Notes under the pieces: model-generated
Told to the model about the DNA's origin: nothing
Database searches by the model: none
What the model saw: the letters and a program-made list of their open reading frames with translations, nothing else
Assembly (NCBI GenBank): GCA_002480015.1
Contig: DLQD01000088.1
Span: forward strand, 450 to 33,162
DNA length: 32,713 nt
Source of the DNA: Opitutia bacterium UBA7441
Lineage (GTDB): Bacteria; Verrucomicrobiota; Verrucomicrobiia; Opitutales; Coraliomargaritaceae
Direction: 5' to 3'
Program-made: the position numbers and the translations under genes
In this document: piece by piece, positions 31,572 to 32,713 of the stretch
Layout: every line of letters starts with the position of its first letter
Position numbering within the stretch: position 1 is the stretch's first letter

Positions 31572-32713
31572 ATGTCAGAACAACTCGAAGGAAACTGTCT
31601 CGTCGCCCAATCCGGCGGCCCCACATCTGTAATCAACGCTAGCCTCTCCGGCGTCGTCGCCGAAGCGCTCAACCATGAGTGCATCGAAGAGATCTACGGC
31701 GGCCTCAACGGCGTGCTCGGCATCCTCAATGAGCAACTCATCGACCTTGCAGCCGAGTCTCAGCAAAACATCCGCGGCCTTCGCTTTACGCCTGGTGCCG
31801 CCCTCGGCACTTGCCGCTACAAGCTCAAGAAGCAGGCCGATTTTGATCGCGTGCTCCAGGTCTTCGAAGCGCATAATATACGCTACTTCTTCTATGCGGG
31901 TGGTAACGATTCCCAAGATACTGCCGACAAAATTTCCAAGCTCGCTCAAGAGCGCGGTTACGCGCTCCGCGTCATTGGTATTCCCAAGACCATCGATAAC
32001 GACCTTGTCAGCACGGACCACACGCCCGGATATGGTTCTGTCATCAAATACATTGCGACCACGGTTAAAGAAATCGCTGCCGATAACGCCGGGATGGGGC
32101 AGCACGACCTCGTGCAGATCATCGAAGTGATGGGGCGCAGCGCCGGCTGGATCGCTGCGGGTGCCGCGTTGGCCAAGCGCCGCGACGATCCCAATGCCGC
32201 TCCGCACCTTATTTATTTGCCAGAGGTCGCGTTCTCGCCGGAGAAGTTCATCGCCGACGTGCAGCATGTGCTCCAGAAGGAAAAATACTGCGTCGTTGTA
32301 GTCGGCGAAGGTCTCGTCGACGCCGATGGTAACTTTGTCTCCACTGATGGCGCCAGTGCGGATGCTTTCGGCCATTCGCAACTCGGCGGCGCTGGCGAAT
32401 ACCTCCGCAGCCTCGTCGAAGAGTCTCTCCAGGTCAAAGCCCGCTCCGTCAAACTGGGCATGGCGCAGCGCGCTGCCGTGCATTGCTCCTCACAGGCCGA
32501 CAACGACGAAGCCTACCTAGCTGGCCAAGCTGCCGTTCAAGCCGCCGTTGCAGGACACACCGATAAGATGGTGACCCTGCTTCGTGGCGAGGGTGATACC
32601 TATACGTGCGAGACTGGCCTCGTCGACCTCTCCGAGATAGCCAACGGCGTGAAAAAGCTCCCCGAGAGCTGGATCAACGAAGATGGCGTCAGCATGAACT
32701 ACAACTTCTACAA
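31572..32713 (+). CDS. pfp: 6-phosphofructokinase, probably PPi-dependent (3' end off window)
   Basis: The frame starts at the ATG at 31572 and is open to the window edge (380 full codons). The N-terminus VAQSGGPTSVINASL is the phosphate-donor loop. YAGGNDSQD (GGND at 110-113) and PKTIDND (138-144) decide the donor: Asp113 and Lys139 correspond to the residues that block ATP and favour PPi, in place of Gly and Gly in ATP enzymes. Asn112 replaces the Asp that usually precedes them. EVMGRSAGWIAAG and GEGLVD are further family motifs. It phosphorylates fructose-6-phosphate reversibly, linking with the aldolase at 14800-15831. Confidence 0.9.
   Translation, partial: MSEQLEGNCLVAQSGGPTSVINASLSGVVAEALNHECIEEIYGGLNGVLGILNEQLIDLAAESQQNIRGLRFTPGAALGTCRYKLKKQADFDRVLQVFEAHNIRYFFYAGGNDSQDTADKISKLAQERGYALRVIGIPKTIDNDLVSTDHTPGYGSVIKYIATTVKEIAADNAGMGQHDLVQIIEVMGRSAGWIAAGAALAKRRDDPNAAPHLIYLPEVAFSPEKFIADVQHVLQKEKYCVVVVGEGLVDADGNFVSTDGASADAFGHSQLGGAGEYLRSLVEESLQVKARSVKLGMAQRAAVHCSSQADNDEAYLAGQAAVQAAVAGHTDKMVTLLRGEGDTYTCETGLVDLSEIANGVKKLPESWINEDGVSMNYNFY

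Overview
The window reads as a chromosomal, mostly housekeeping segment of a Gram-negative bacterium. The most likely source is Verrucomicrobiota of the Opitutia type (Puniceicoccales or Coraliomargarita-like). This is inferred from the style of SecA (about 1006 residues with a long insert after the DEAD-box region), the actinobacterial/verrucomicrobial form of PurB, a PPi-type phosphofructokinase, weak or absent Shine-Dalgarno sequences, and moderately high GC. No database search was possible, so the taxon is an inference. No rRNA, tRNA, CRISPR array, transposase or phage block was found.

Layout. 1-1867 (minus): a tight operon of a ThrH-type phosphatase, a Dabb-domain protein, the nicotinamide riboside transporter PnuC and a NadR-like riboside kinase cut by the window edge. 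2038-5058 (plus): SecA. 5092-8970 (minus): a Mini-III-like RNase III domain protein, ClpP, RpiB, an MFS transporter and quinolinate synthase NadA. The 8971-9298 gap holds a striking double-hairpin element. 9299-12264: a YbjT-like SDR protein, an OmpA-type lipoprotein and a two-domain CbiX-like chelatase. 12344-15831 (minus): a NarL-type response regulator, a BadF/NAGK-type sugar kinase coupled to hpt, and class II aldolase with a clear terminator and a LacI-family-like operator. 16059-20899: a DNA-repair group (uvrB, recA, ogt) followed by a coupled small membrane protein and a HAD phosphatase. 20919-24950 (minus): a 1343-residue CheB-CheR-PAS-histidine kinase-receiver hybrid. 25251-28585 (minus): a DapF homologue, MurA and an Arg/Gly-rich basic protein. 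28871-32713 (plus): a dimeric-type dUTPase/MazG-like protein, a CPBP protease, PurB and the start of a PPi-type phosphofructokinase.

Functional links: NAD supply (PnuC, riboside kinase, NadA), central carbon metabolism (RpiB, Fba, Pfp), purines (Hpt, PurB), envelope building (SecA, DapF, MurA, Pal-like lipoprotein), and DNA repair or nucleotide-pool hygiene (UvrB, RecA, Ogt, dUTPase).

The observation most worth following is the DapF homologue. Both catalytic cysteines are serines (Ser72 and Ser220) while the surrounding substrate-binding motifs are kept. Next are a REPIN-like pair of hairpins with 10-nt mutually complementary loops and different but still paired stems (9058-9190), a strongly folded intergenic block upstream of dapF (26199-26337), and a SecA tail in which the zinc-binding motif has been replaced after an intact GRND anchor. 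I did not find a clearly new multi-gene system.
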